DNA of 64,000 bases from Salinimonas iocasae (GTDB lineage Bacteria > Pseudomonadota > Gammaproteobacteria > Enterobacterales > Alteromonadaceae). The notes under the pieces are model-generated. The model was not told the DNA's origin, made no database searches, and was given only the letters and a program-made list of their open reading frames with translations. The DNA is taken from NCBI RefSeq assembly GCF_006228385.1, contig NZ_CP039852.1, forward strand, positions 1,302,001-1,366,000, in the 5' to 3' direction. The position numbers and the translations under genes were made by a program. Within the stretch, counting starts at the first letter, position 1. Each line of letters starts with the position of its first letter. Below are positions 49,871-57,691 of this stretch, piece after piece.

Positions 49871-50758
49871 CTAGTGTTTACGATTTACCATCAAATCAGT
49901 AAATGCTGTCAGGTATTCGGTATTGTAGGGCAAACTGGCGAGCGCTTGAAGCGCCTCGTCGTGCAAATCGCTCAGAACCTGCTTCGCCTGGTCCATACCA
50001 AGTAGTGCCGGAAAGGTGTTTTTTCCCAGCGCCTGGTCCGAGCCCTGCGGTTTACCCAGCATCTGGGCGTCACCTTCGACATCCAGAATATCGTCCTGAA
50101 CCTGAAAGGCCAATCCGATAATACGTGAAAATGTAATGAAATGTTGTCTGTCTGACTCGCTGATATCAGCGACCTGGGTCACCATTTGCGCACAGGCGCT
50201 TAACAGAGCCCCCGTTTTTAGCTGATGAAGTCGGGTCAGCGCGTCGACATCGATACTGTGTCCGGTTGCAGCCAGATCAATAGCCTGTCCCCCGCACATG
50301 CCACAGTAACCGGACGCTGCTGCTAGAATACTGACCAGCTTTGCCCTGTGCGACGCTGACTGCTCTGATAATGGCTCATCAGTTAATATGGAAAATGCCA
50401 GCGTCTGCAGAGCATCGCCAGCCAGGATAGCCGTTGCCTCGTCAAACTTTACATGGCATGTCGGCTGACCTCGGCGAAGCGCATCGTCATCCATGGCAGG
50501 CAGGTCATCATGAACCAGAGAGTAAGCATGGATACATTCTATTGCCATGCTGATAACCTGCTGATCCTGTTTGGGGATATCTAATGCATTGCCGATAAGA
50601 TGCGCCAGCAATGGACGCATTCGCTTCCCGCCAACCAGTAGCGCGTGTTGCATGGCTTCCTTTAGTCGGGGGGCGTGGTCGGGCATCGACTCAATAAGTG
50701 CTAAAAGGCCCTCGTCGGTTTGCTTTTTTATTTGCTGACGAAGCGCATCAAAATTCAT
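49871..50758 (-). CDS. ispA: Farnesyl diphosphate synthase IspA
   Basis: IspA makes farnesyl diphosphate from IPP and DMAPP/GPP. The 295 residues carry the first aspartate-rich motif LVHDDLPAMDDDALRRG, the second FQVQDDILDVEGD, and GGKRMRPLLAHLIG. Length matches E. coli (299). It lies 48 bases after xseB and 35 before dxs. Confidence 0.96.
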   Translation of the reverse strand: MNFDALRQQIKKQTDEGLLALIESMPDHAPRLKEAMQHALLVGGKRMRPLLAHLIGNALDIPKQDQQVISMAIECIHAYSLVHDDLPAMDDDALRRGQPTCHVKFDEATAILAGDALQTLAFSILTDEPLSEQSASHRAKLVSILAAASGYCGMCGGQAIDLAATGHSIDVDALTRLHQLKTGALLSACAQMVTQVADISESDRQHFITFSRIIGLAFQVQDDILDVEGDAQMLGKPQGSDQALGKNTFPALLGMDQAKQVLSDLHDEALQALASLPYNTEYLTAFTDLMVNRKH

Positions 50759-50806
50759 AATCTTGCCTGTAAAGGTGCTGGTTAAGCGGGGTAAAAAACG
50801 TAGGTT

Positions 50807-51058
50807 TTATTCGTTTTCGTCAGACAACTCTGACAACGTGTCCTGACCCTGCTCAGACAAAAGAATTTTTACTTTTTGCTCGGCTTGCTCCAGCGCTTGC
50901 TGGCTGGCTCTGGAAAGCTTGATACCTCGTTCAAACTTTTCCAGTGCTTCATTAAGTGGCAGGTCACCGTTTTCCATTTGTGTGACGATAGCCTCTAACT
51001 CGGTCAGGCTCTCTTCAAACGAGGGGGATTTATCAGTCTCAGTCACAGCGATTTCCAT
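50807..51058 (-). CDS. xseB: Exodeoxyribonuclease VII small subunit
   Basis: XseB is the small subunit of ExoVII, a single-strand DNA exonuclease. The 83 residues have the usual [20 protein letters not shown] and [20 protein letters not shown]. It heads the xseB-ispA-dxs operon on the minus strand. Confidence 0.93.
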   Translation of the reverse strand: MEIAVTETDKSPSFEESLTELEAIVTQMENGDLPLNEALEKFERGIKLSRASQQALEQAEQKVKILLSEQGQDTLSELSDENE

Positions 51059-51215
51059 GGTTGGATGAATACGCGCACATTAACCGACAGGGGGGTGACG
51101 GTCAAATGGTTTGTCCAGTGTTGTCAGTCGCTGAACATGAAGCCGGTTCAAAGATAAAAGTTTGTCTTTAGATACCTGAGTTATACAAATCAAACAGCAA
51201 TTATTGGAATTTGGT

Positions 51216-51242
51216 TATAGAATTTTCACGCAATGCCGATAG
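51216..51242 (+). promoter_or_regulatory. Sigma-28-like promoter for pomAB
   Basis: GCCGATAG at 51235-51242 differs from the flagellar -10 consensus GCCGATAA at one place. TATAGAAT at 51216-51223 lies 11 bases upstream as the -35 (consensus TAAAGTTT, 5 of 8). The spacing is exactly that of sigma-28 promoters. It is 105 bases before pomA. Confidence 0.6.
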
Positions 51243-51347
51243 TATACATGACACTATTTTTGCGGCTTTGTAAGCAGCTAATTTATAAGCATATAAGAAA
51301 TCATAATCCCGTCGCAAACAACGTATTCATATAGTGAGGATTAACGA

Positions 51348-52109
51348 GTGGATTTAGCAACCGTCATAGGCATGTTGGGTGGTATTGGTTTTATAGTCAT
51401 GGCCATGATTCTCGGGGGCGATTTGGTGATCTTCATCGATGTCCCGTCGGTGCTGATTGTATTTGGAGGAACACTGTTTGTTGTGCTTTCTCAATTTACC
51501 CTTGGACAATTTTTCGGTGCCGGGAAAATCGCTGGCAAAGCCTTCATGTTTAAAATTGATACGCCAGACGAACTGATTGAAAAAATTGTTGAGATGGCTG
51601 ATTCTGCGAGAAAGGGGGGGTTTCTTGCTCTTGAAGAAGCCGATATAGGTAACCCATTCATGCAAAAAGGCGTGGACATGCTGGTGGACGGTCACGATAT
51701 TGAAGTAGTGCGTGAAACGCTGATTAAAGATATCTCCATGACCACTGAACGTCACGAATTCGGCGTGTCTATTTTTAAGGGCATGGGCGACGTAGCGCCT
51801 GCGATGGGAATGATTGGTACGCTTATCGGTCTGGTTGCGATGCTGTCTAACATGGATGACCCGAAAGCAATCGGACCGGCCATGGCGGTTGCTTTGCTTA
51901 CCACACTATATGGCGCGTTTTTGGCGAATGTTATCTGTTTGCCGATTGCCTCAAAGCTTAAAAACCGTGTAGAAGAAGAAAAACTCAATCAAAAGCTTAT
52001 TTTAGATGGCATTGTGGGTATCGCCGACGGCCAGAATCCGCGGGTTATTGAAGGTATTCTTAAGAACTACCTGGCTTCAAGTAAGCGCGGCGCGGCAGAC
52101 GAGGAGTAA
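51348..52109 (+). CDS. pomA: Sodium-type flagellar stator protein PomA
   Basis: PomA with PomB forms the sodium-driven stator of the polar flagellar motor. The 253 residues have four membrane segments, the start VIGMLGGIGFIVMAMILGGD, GTLIGLVAML and PAMAVALLTTLYGAFLANVICLPIA in the third and fourth helices. The cytoplasmic loop has charged residues for FliG contact (ERHEFGVSIFKG). The start is GTG at 51348, preceded by AGGA. It lies 5 bases before pomB. Confidence 0.94.
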   Translation: MDLATVIGMLGGIGFIVMAMILGGDLVIFIDVPSVLIVFGGTLFVVLSQFTLGQFFGAGKIAGKAFMFKIDTPDELIEKIVEMADSARKGGFLALEEADIGNPFMQKGVDMLVDGHDIEVVRETLIKDISMTTERHEFGVSIFKGMGDVAPAMGMIGTLIGLVAMLSNMDDPKAIGPAMAVALLTTLYGAFLANVICLPIASKLKNRVEEEKLNQKLILDGIVGIADGQNPRVIEGILKNYLASSKRGAADEE

Positions 52110-52114
52110 GCTAT

Positions 52115-53047
52115 ATGGCACAGGAAGAAGAATGTCCTAAATGCCCGCCCGAAGGGTTGCCTGCCTGGATGGGTACATTTGCTGACCTGATGTCTCTGTT
52201 GATGTGCTTTTTCGTCCTATTGCTGGCTTTTTCTGAAATGGATGTACTTAAATTCAAACAAATTGCCGGCTCAATGAAGTTTGCCTTTGGTGTGCAGAAT
52301 AAAATCGAGGTGAAAGATATTCCCAAAGGAACCTCAGTAATCGCTATGGAGTTTCGTCCGGGCAAGCCTGATCCCACACCCATTGAGACCATTCAGCAGC
52401 AGACCATTGAAGTCACGCAGCAAATGCTTGAATTTCAGGCGGGCAACGAAGACTCTGCTGGCGGGCGTCAGAAGCAGCGCGGCGAACAGCGTGGGGGACA
52501 GGCTCAGTCGACCTCTACCGAACAGTCTTCATCTGCACAGCAAAGTGCTGAAAAAGATGAAGTGAATGAAATGATGAAAAAGGTGGCCGAGCAGCTGCAA
52601 AAAGAAATACTGGATGGTTCTATTGAACTTGAAAGTCTGGGGCAGCAACTTACCATCAGAATTCGCGAAAATGGCTCGTTCTCAGCCGGCTCTGCATTTT
52701 TACAACCGCAATTCAAACCGGTTCTGAGAAAAGTTGGACGGTTACTTGCTGACATGCCGGGGGAAATTGAAATATCCGGGCACAGTGACGGACAGCATAT
52801 TGCCAATGAACTATACCGCTCAAACTGGGATTTGTCGGCCCAGCGCGCTGTTGCTGTGGCAGAGGAAGTCAGACTGGCTGATGGCTTTGACGAGCGGAGA
52901 ATGAAGGTGGTAGGCAAAGCAGATACCCAGCCAATTGTTGAAAAGCCGGCCACTCAGGAAGATCGTGCTAAAAACCGCCGGGTTGAAATCAATATCAATC
53001 AGGGTAAGCCAATGGTGTCGAAGCCCATATCAGTACTTGATGAATAA
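52115..53047 (+). CDS. pomB: Sodium-type flagellar stator protein PomB
   Basis: The 310-residue protein has a short cytoplasmic N-terminus, one membrane helix with the ion-binding aspartate 24 (TFADLMSLLMCFFVLLLAF), a Gln/Ser-rich linker (about 105-150), and an OmpA-like peptidoglycan-binding domain (about 170-300: IEISGHSDGQHI, NWDLSAQRAVAVAEE, NRRVEINI). The cysteines near the N-terminus (CPKCPPEG) are usual in PomB. Confidence 0.95.
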   Translation: MAQEEECPKCPPEGLPAWMGTFADLMSLLMCFFVLLLAFSEMDVLKFKQIAGSMKFAFGVQNKIEVKDIPKGTSVIAMEFRPGKPDPTPIETIQQQTIEVTQQMLEFQAGNEDSAGGRQKQRGEQRGGQAQSTSTEQSSSAQQSAEKDEVNEMMKKVAEQLQKEILDGSIELESLGQQLTIRIRENGSFSAGSAFLQPQFKPVLRKVGRLLADMPGEIEISGHSDGQHIANELYRSNWDLSAQRAVAVAEEVRLADGFDERRMKVVGKADTQPIVEKPATQEDRAKNRRVEININQGKPMVSKPISVLDE

Positions 53048-53107
53048 ACTGCTATTGAAAAGGCGTTCCGCTGCAAGCTAATATCGTGGCATGGTTTAAA
53101 ATATCAA

Positions 53108-53138
53108 CAAAAAGTCAGGGGTAGCCCTGGCTTTTTGC
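53108..53138 (+). terminator. Terminator downstream of pomB
   Basis: AAAAGTCAGGG pairs with CCCTGGCTTTTT around a short GTAG loop (one G-T pair), with a T-run inside the 3' arm. It lies about 60 bases after the pomB stop. Confidence 0.8.
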
Positions 53139-53253
53139 TTTATTAGTGTATTCCAATAGTTAGCTACTCACTGCATAACTGGCACTCGCCGCCTTGCCCG
53201 GCTACTCGTCGCACAATAGTCATACAAAAGCCTTAAAACATTGAAAATGTAAA

Positions 53254-53268
53254 TAAGAATGATTATCA
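53254..53268 (+). promoter_or_regulatory. Fur box upstream of TonB receptor gene
   Basis: The 15 bases TAAGAATGATTATCA match the 7-1-7 Fur motif (TGATAATNATTATCA) at 12 of 14 counted positions. They lie 39 bases before the preferred start at 53307 and include the earlier ATG at 53259. Iron-repressed expression of the downstream three-gene operon is inferred. Confidence 0.75.
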
Positions 53269-53306
53269 TGCGCGGCAGTATAAATCATTACATTTCAGTT
53301 TACCTT

Positions 53307-55478
53307 ATGACTTTCAAACTCGCTCTTGTAAGCGCCTCAGTGTGCGCTGTCTTATCTTCGCCGGCTTTTGCTCAACAGACCTCTCAGGGCCAATCAGAAC
53401 AAAATGATATTGAGCGTATTGAAGTGCAGGGCTCGCAGGTTACTTTAAATGGTGAGTACCCTGGCGGCCAGGTAGCCCGAGGTGGTCGTGCCGGCATACT
53501 GGGAAATCTGGATTTTATGAGTTCGCCATTTATGGCAACCAGCTTCACTGAGGAAATTGTACGTAATCAGCAATCGAAAAGTATTGCCGATGTGTTGCAA
53601 AACGATCCTGTTGTGCGGGTGGCGCGTGGCTTTGGGAATTTCCAGGAGGTTTACATTATTCGCGGCTTCCCGGTGTATTCTGATGATATGACCTACAACG
53701 GCCTGTACGGTATTCTACCGCGTCAGTATGTAGCGGCTGAATTGCTTGAGCGTGTTGAGGTCTTTCGGGGAGCCAGTACTTTCCTAAATGGCGCGGCGCC
53801 GGGCGGTAGTGGCCTGGGTGGCCTCGTCAATGTAGTACCTAAACGTGCATCGGAATCTGATTTAAACCGGGTCCGGGTGGGCTTTGAAGGTCAGGGCCAT
53901 ACCTATGTGGCCGCTGATGCTGGTCGCCGGTATGGTGACGAAAATGAAAGTACAGGTATTCGTATAAACCTTGTCAAGCGAGACGGTGAGACGGCAGTGA
54001 ACGCGCAGGACCGGGAGGTCTCTGTTGCTTCACTGGGCGTCGATTACCACAGTGAGTCACTTCGGTTGTCTGCTGATTTAGGTTTTCAGGAACACGATGT
54101 TGATGCGCCTCGTCCCAGCGTAACACCGCTGGGGGCTATCCCTTCAGCACCAGAGGCAGATGTTAACTTTGCGCAGCCCTGGACTTTTACCAGCGAAGAG
54201 CAGCTTTTCGGTGCGGTTAGAGCGGAATACGATGTCCTGGAAAATACCACCACCTGGATTGCGATGGGCTTCAGAAGCGGTGAGGAAGAAAATGTACTAG
54301 CCAATCCAACAGCGTCCGCTGATGGTAGCTTCACAGCGTATCGTTTCGACAATACCAGAGAAGATAGCGTACGATCGTACGAAGCGGGGATCCGCAGTAG
54401 TTTTATGGCTGCCGGCGTTGAACATAACCTAATCGCATCGGCATCATCATTTTCAATGGATTCAAGAAACGCGTATGCCTTTTCTGATTTCAGCGGGTTC
54501 GCTGGCAATTTGTATGCCCCGCAGCCTGCAGTTCAACCGGCGGCCGACTTTTTCGTCGGTGGCAGCCTATCGCAACCGCTGGTTACTCTGACTAATGAAA
54601 ATGAAAGTATCGCACTGGCAGATATGATGTCATTTTTAGATGAACGCCTTACCATTACTTTGGGAGCGCGGTTTCAGGCCATTAAAACGTCAAGCCTCGA
54701 CTACAATACCGGCGAACTGCTTTCTCAGTATGATGAATCCAGAGTAACACCTGTTGCCGGTATCGTTTATAAACCTCGTGATGATATTTCTGTGTATGCT
54801 AATTACAGTGAAGGGTTGGTTCCCGGAGAGGTAGCACCTTCGCAATCAGGCGGTGAGCCGGTCACTAATGCTGGCGACGTACTTGACCCATTCCGCTCAC
54901 AACAGTTTGAAGCCGGTGTTAAATTTGATGCTGGTAAGATTGGTGGTGCCGTCAGTGCTTATTCCACCCAAAAGCCAAGCGCTATCGTTAGCAACAATAT
55001 ATTTAGCAGTGATGGTGAGCAGCTTAATCGTGGTGTAGAGCTATCTGTTTTCGGATTACCGCATCCTGACGTGAGGGTGCTCGGCGGGCTAACGTGGGTA
55101 CAAGCGGAACAGAACAATACGCAAGACGGGCTGAACGAAGGTAACGATGTAGTAGGTGTGCCAAAGCTTCAGGCAAACATCAATGTAGAGTGGAATGTTC
55201 CGGCTGCACCGGGGCTGACTCTTGATGCACGAGGTATTTATACCAGTGAGCAGTTTGCTGATGCTGCTAACACTTATGAAGTGGACAGCAGTCACAGAGT
55301 AGATATTGGCGCGCGGTACGCGATGGTGTTAGGCAATACCGATCTGACATTACAGGCGCGTCTGGAAAATGTGTTTGATAACAACTACTGGGCTTCTGTA
55401 GGCGGTTTTCCTGGAGCGAACTATCTGGTTTTGAGCGAACCTCGCACTGCCAAAGTTACCGCATCATTTTCGTTCTGA
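53307..55478 (+). CDS. TonB-dependent siderophore receptor
   Basis: This outer membrane receptor imports ferric siderophores using TonB energy. From 53307 it has 723 residues: a signal peptide (MTFKLALVSASVCAVLSSPAFA), a TonB box-like stretch near IERIEVQGS, a plug domain (about 55-170; IADVLQNDPVVRVARG, YIIRGFPVYSDDM, LLERVEVFRGAS, GGLVNVVPKRA), then a 22-strand barrel ending in the terminal F of VTASFSF. ATGs at 53259 and 53268 are in frame but overlap the Fur box, so I prefer 53307; this is not certain. The siderophore type cannot be decided. Two membrane-protein genes follow closely. Confidence 0.88.
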   Translation: MTFKLALVSASVCAVLSSPAFAQQTSQGQSEQNDIERIEVQGSQVTLNGEYPGGQVARGGRAGILGNLDFMSSPFMATSFTEEIVRNQQSKSIADVLQNDPVVRVARGFGNFQEVYIIRGFPVYSDDMTYNGLYGILPRQYVAAELLERVEVFRGASTFLNGAAPGGSGLGGLVNVVPKRASESDLNRVRVGFEGQGHTYVAADAGRRYGDENESTGIRINLVKRDGETAVNAQDREVSVASLGVDYHSESLRLSADLGFQEHDVDAPRPSVTPLGAIPSAPEADVNFAQPWTFTSEEQLFGAVRAEYDVLENTTTWIAMGFRSGEEENVLANPTASADGSFTAYRFDNTREDSVRSYEAGIRSSFMAAGVEHNLIASASSFSMDSRNAYAFSDFSGFAGNLYAPQPAVQPAADFFVGGSLSQPLVTLTNENESIALADMMSFLDERLTITLGARFQAIKTSSLDYNTGELLSQYDESRVTPVAGIVYKPRDDISVYANYSEGLVPGEVAPSQSGGEPVTNAGDVLDPFRSQQFEAGVKFDAGKIGGAVSAYSTQKPSAIVSNNIFSSDGEQLNRGVELSVFGLPHPDVRVLGGLTWVQAEQNNTQDGLNEGNDVVGVPKLQANINVEWNVPAAPGLTLDARGIYTSEQFADAANTYEVDSSHRVDIGARYAMVLGNTDLTLQARLENVFDNNYWASVGGFPGANYLVLSEPRTAKVTASFSF

Positions 55479-55490
55479 CGGTACCGGTAA

Positions 55491-56039
55491 ATGATATTTG
55501 TTCTGACAGGCTTGTTACTCATCGTGGCTGCAATTAGCTGCCTCTACCGCGGGTGGTCTGTTAAGGGCAAAACAGGCTTGCCGTTTACTATCACAGGCTG
55601 GCTAACGGCAGTTGCTGGTGTCTGTGTGATGAGTATTGGTGCAGGAGCGCGGTTTGCTGTAGCGTTTGCATTTATCGGCATTAGCTTATCGGCCTGGTTA
55701 CTTATTGTCGCAATACGGACACGGCGTCAGCGTACCCGCATCAACAACGCGAAGCGTGAGGCGATAAACTGGCGTGCGGTTACTAAAAGCGTGGTGCCGC
55801 AGCTTATAAAAACTGTCGTGTTCGTACCGGTGTGTGGGACACTTGCAGGATTAATAACGGTAGGTGCCACGCATCTTCTTCCCTTTGAACGGGTAGATAA
55901 TATCGCACTGGGTATATATGCAATGCCGCTTGTCTGGGCCGCACTGGCAATATGGTATATGGCTGCGACCAATCGCCCGCGCCTGTATATCGGTTTTGTC
56001 ATTCTTGCTACCTGTTCAGCAATCTCAGTCTACGCATAA
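55491..56039 (+). CDS. Inner membrane protein of iron operon, unknown family
   Basis: The 182-residue protein has about five or six membrane segments (near residues 1-18, 30-48, 52-72, 103-125, 140-156 and 163-181) and a basic cytoplasmic loop (RTRRQRTRINNAKREAINW). No domain is recognised. It lies 12 bases after the TonB receptor and 12 before the PepSY protein, so a role in siderophore or heme-iron handling is inferred from the operon. Small membrane proteins often accompany PepSY proteins in iron loci. Confidence 0.6.
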   Translation: MIFVLTGLLLIVAAISCLYRGWSVKGKTGLPFTITGWLTAVAGVCVMSIGAGARFAVAFAFIGISLSAWLLIVAIRTRRQRTRINNAKREAINWRAVTKSVVPQLIKTVVFVPVCGTLAGLITVGATHLLPFERVDNIALGIYAMPLVWAALAIWYMAATNRPRLYIGFVILATCSAISVYA

Positions 56040-56051
56040 TAAGGAACACAC

Positions 56052-57488
56052 TTGGCTTTTGGCTTCTCCAGAAAACTAAGTAAACAGGCACTCAAGGGAC
56101 ACGGTTGGCTTGGGCTTGCTGTGGGCGTGTTTTTATACTGGATTTGTTTATCCGGAACGTTTGCGGTGCTGGGCAATGAGCTGATTCGATGGGAGCAGCC
56201 GCAGGTAACAGAAACGCTGGATTACAACCCGAAAGATTTGCAGAATGCTTATCGCCGGATGCTACAGGATCAGGGAGAGGTTTCCACACTGGTCACCATG
56301 CGACTGCCCACACCGGATATGCCCAGGGTATTTCTTTCTGCAAACGGGAGCTCCTGGTATATCGATGAAACTGGTAACCTCAGTCAGGAAAAATCTCATC
56401 CAATTACTGATTTTATTGCAGAATTTCACGCTGAATTACATCTGCCTCATACATTCGGTGAGTTGTTCGTCAGCATACTGGGTGCATTGCTGACCGTGCT
56501 TATTATCAGCGGTGTAATCGCGCACCGGCGAATCTTTAAAGATGCATTTACTTTTCGCGGTGGTGCAGATACGTCGCAAAAACAGGCAGATTTGCATAAT
56601 CGACTCAGTGTTTGGGGCCTGCCATTTCATCTGATGATTGCACTTACCGGCGCGTATTTCGGCCTGGGCGGGCCGTTGACCACGTTATATGCCGATGCGA
56701 TGTATGATGGGGACAAATGGGCGTTGTTCGGGGAAGTATACGGCGAAGTTCCTGACGCGCCATCTTATAACGGTAAGATGGATTTAGAACGTGCATTGCA
56801 ATCTTTAGAATCCGTGGCACCTGAAGCGCAACCATTATTCGTTACCTTCGAGCGGCCTGGTGAAAATGATGAGTTTTTATTACTGGGGGCTCAGCATACT
56901 GATAAGTTTATTTATTCGGAACAGTACCGGTTCGATGCGATGGGTAACTATCTGGATGCAGTCGGGTTTGCTGACGGCTTTGCGGGGCAGGAAGCAATTT
57001 TCTCTGTGTACCGGCTGCACTTTGGCCATTATGGCAGTGACTGGGTGCTGATTAGCTATCTGATATTGGGGCTGGCACTCACTGTAATTTGCGTCAGCGG
57101 TATTAATATTTGGCTGAGAAAAAGGCCGGTTACTGATGCACTCAATGATTACTGGGCGGCTGTTGTATGGGGCACGCCGGCATCCTTTTTGATAGCAGCC
57201 ATGCTGAGTTTTGTTTTCCCTTCAATCATAGTTCCAGTCTTTTGGGGGATGTTTAGCGCCATCTGTGTGTATGCCGTGCGCAAACAGCAGCCACTGAAAG
57301 TAAGCAGACTATTACAAAACACCACGCCCTTACTGTTGATTGCTTTAGCTTTAACAAGTGTATTCTTTCACGGTTGGACGAATACTCCTCCCGCTTTTTA
57401 TGCCATCAATGGCGGTATGGTTGTCCTGGCTTTATTGTTAGCGAGCTATTTTTATACAGAGCGCAGAAACGCAAGGTCAGTAAGGTAA
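56052..57488 (+). CDS. PepSY-associated membrane protein (iron-regulated, PiuB-like)
   Basis: The 478-residue protein has the PepSY_TM form: an N-terminal helix (HGWLGLAVGVFLYWICLSGTFAV), a periplasmic domain, paired helices with HAELHLP and histidine-containing segments (HNRLSVWGLPFHLMIALTGAYF, RLHFGHYG), then a C-terminal cluster of helices. Proteins of this kind occur beside siderophore receptors and may reduce ferric siderophores at the inner membrane; that is reported for some members and inferred here. The start is a TTG at 56052 with AAGGA six bases before it, which decides the start. Confidence 0.82.
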   Translation: MAFGFSRKLSKQALKGHGWLGLAVGVFLYWICLSGTFAVLGNELIRWEQPQVTETLDYNPKDLQNAYRRMLQDQGEVSTLVTMRLPTPDMPRVFLSANGSSWYIDETGNLSQEKSHPITDFIAEFHAELHLPHTFGELFVSILGALLTVLIISGVIAHRRIFKDAFTFRGGADTSQKQADLHNRLSVWGLPFHLMIALTGAYFGLGGPLTTLYADAMYDGDKWALFGEVYGEVPDAPSYNGKMDLERALQSLESVAPEAQPLFVTFERPGENDEFLLLGAQHTDKFIYSEQYRFDAMGNYLDAVGFADGFAGQEAIFSVYRLHFGHYGSDWVLISYLILGLALTVICVSGINIWLRKRPVTDALNDYWAAVVWGTPASFLIAAMLSFVFPSIIVPVFWGMFSAICVYAVRKQQPLKVSRLLQNTTPLLLIALALTSVFFHGWTNTPPAFYAINGGMVVLALLLASYFYTERRNARSVR

Positions 57489-57597
57489 CCTCAAATAAAA
57501 AATTTATATTATTTCCAATCCCTTATATATCGCGGCGTTTAGCCATCAATAACCTTAAGAACAACTTACATGATTGATTAAATTTTATTACAAGCTG

Positions 57598-57626
57598 TTT
57601 ACAATAATGTTGGAAGCGCTTACATT
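57598..57626 (+). promoter_or_regulatory. Promoter with embedded LacI-family operator
   Basis: TTTACA (57598-57603) and TACATT (57621-57626) form a -35/-10 pair with a 17-base spacer. TGGAAGCGCTTACA (57611-57624), an imperfect palindrome with central CG, sits in the spacer and overlaps the -10. It is the form of LacI/GalR-family operators (TGNAANCGNTTNCA). A repressor here would block RNA polymerase directly. The laminarinase starts 66 bases downstream. Confidence 0.7.
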
Positions 57627-57691
57627 GTCTTCGAGTTCGGCCGATTATTTTGGTGCTGGGACGCCAGCAACTGTAAAAAAAAGGTATGACT

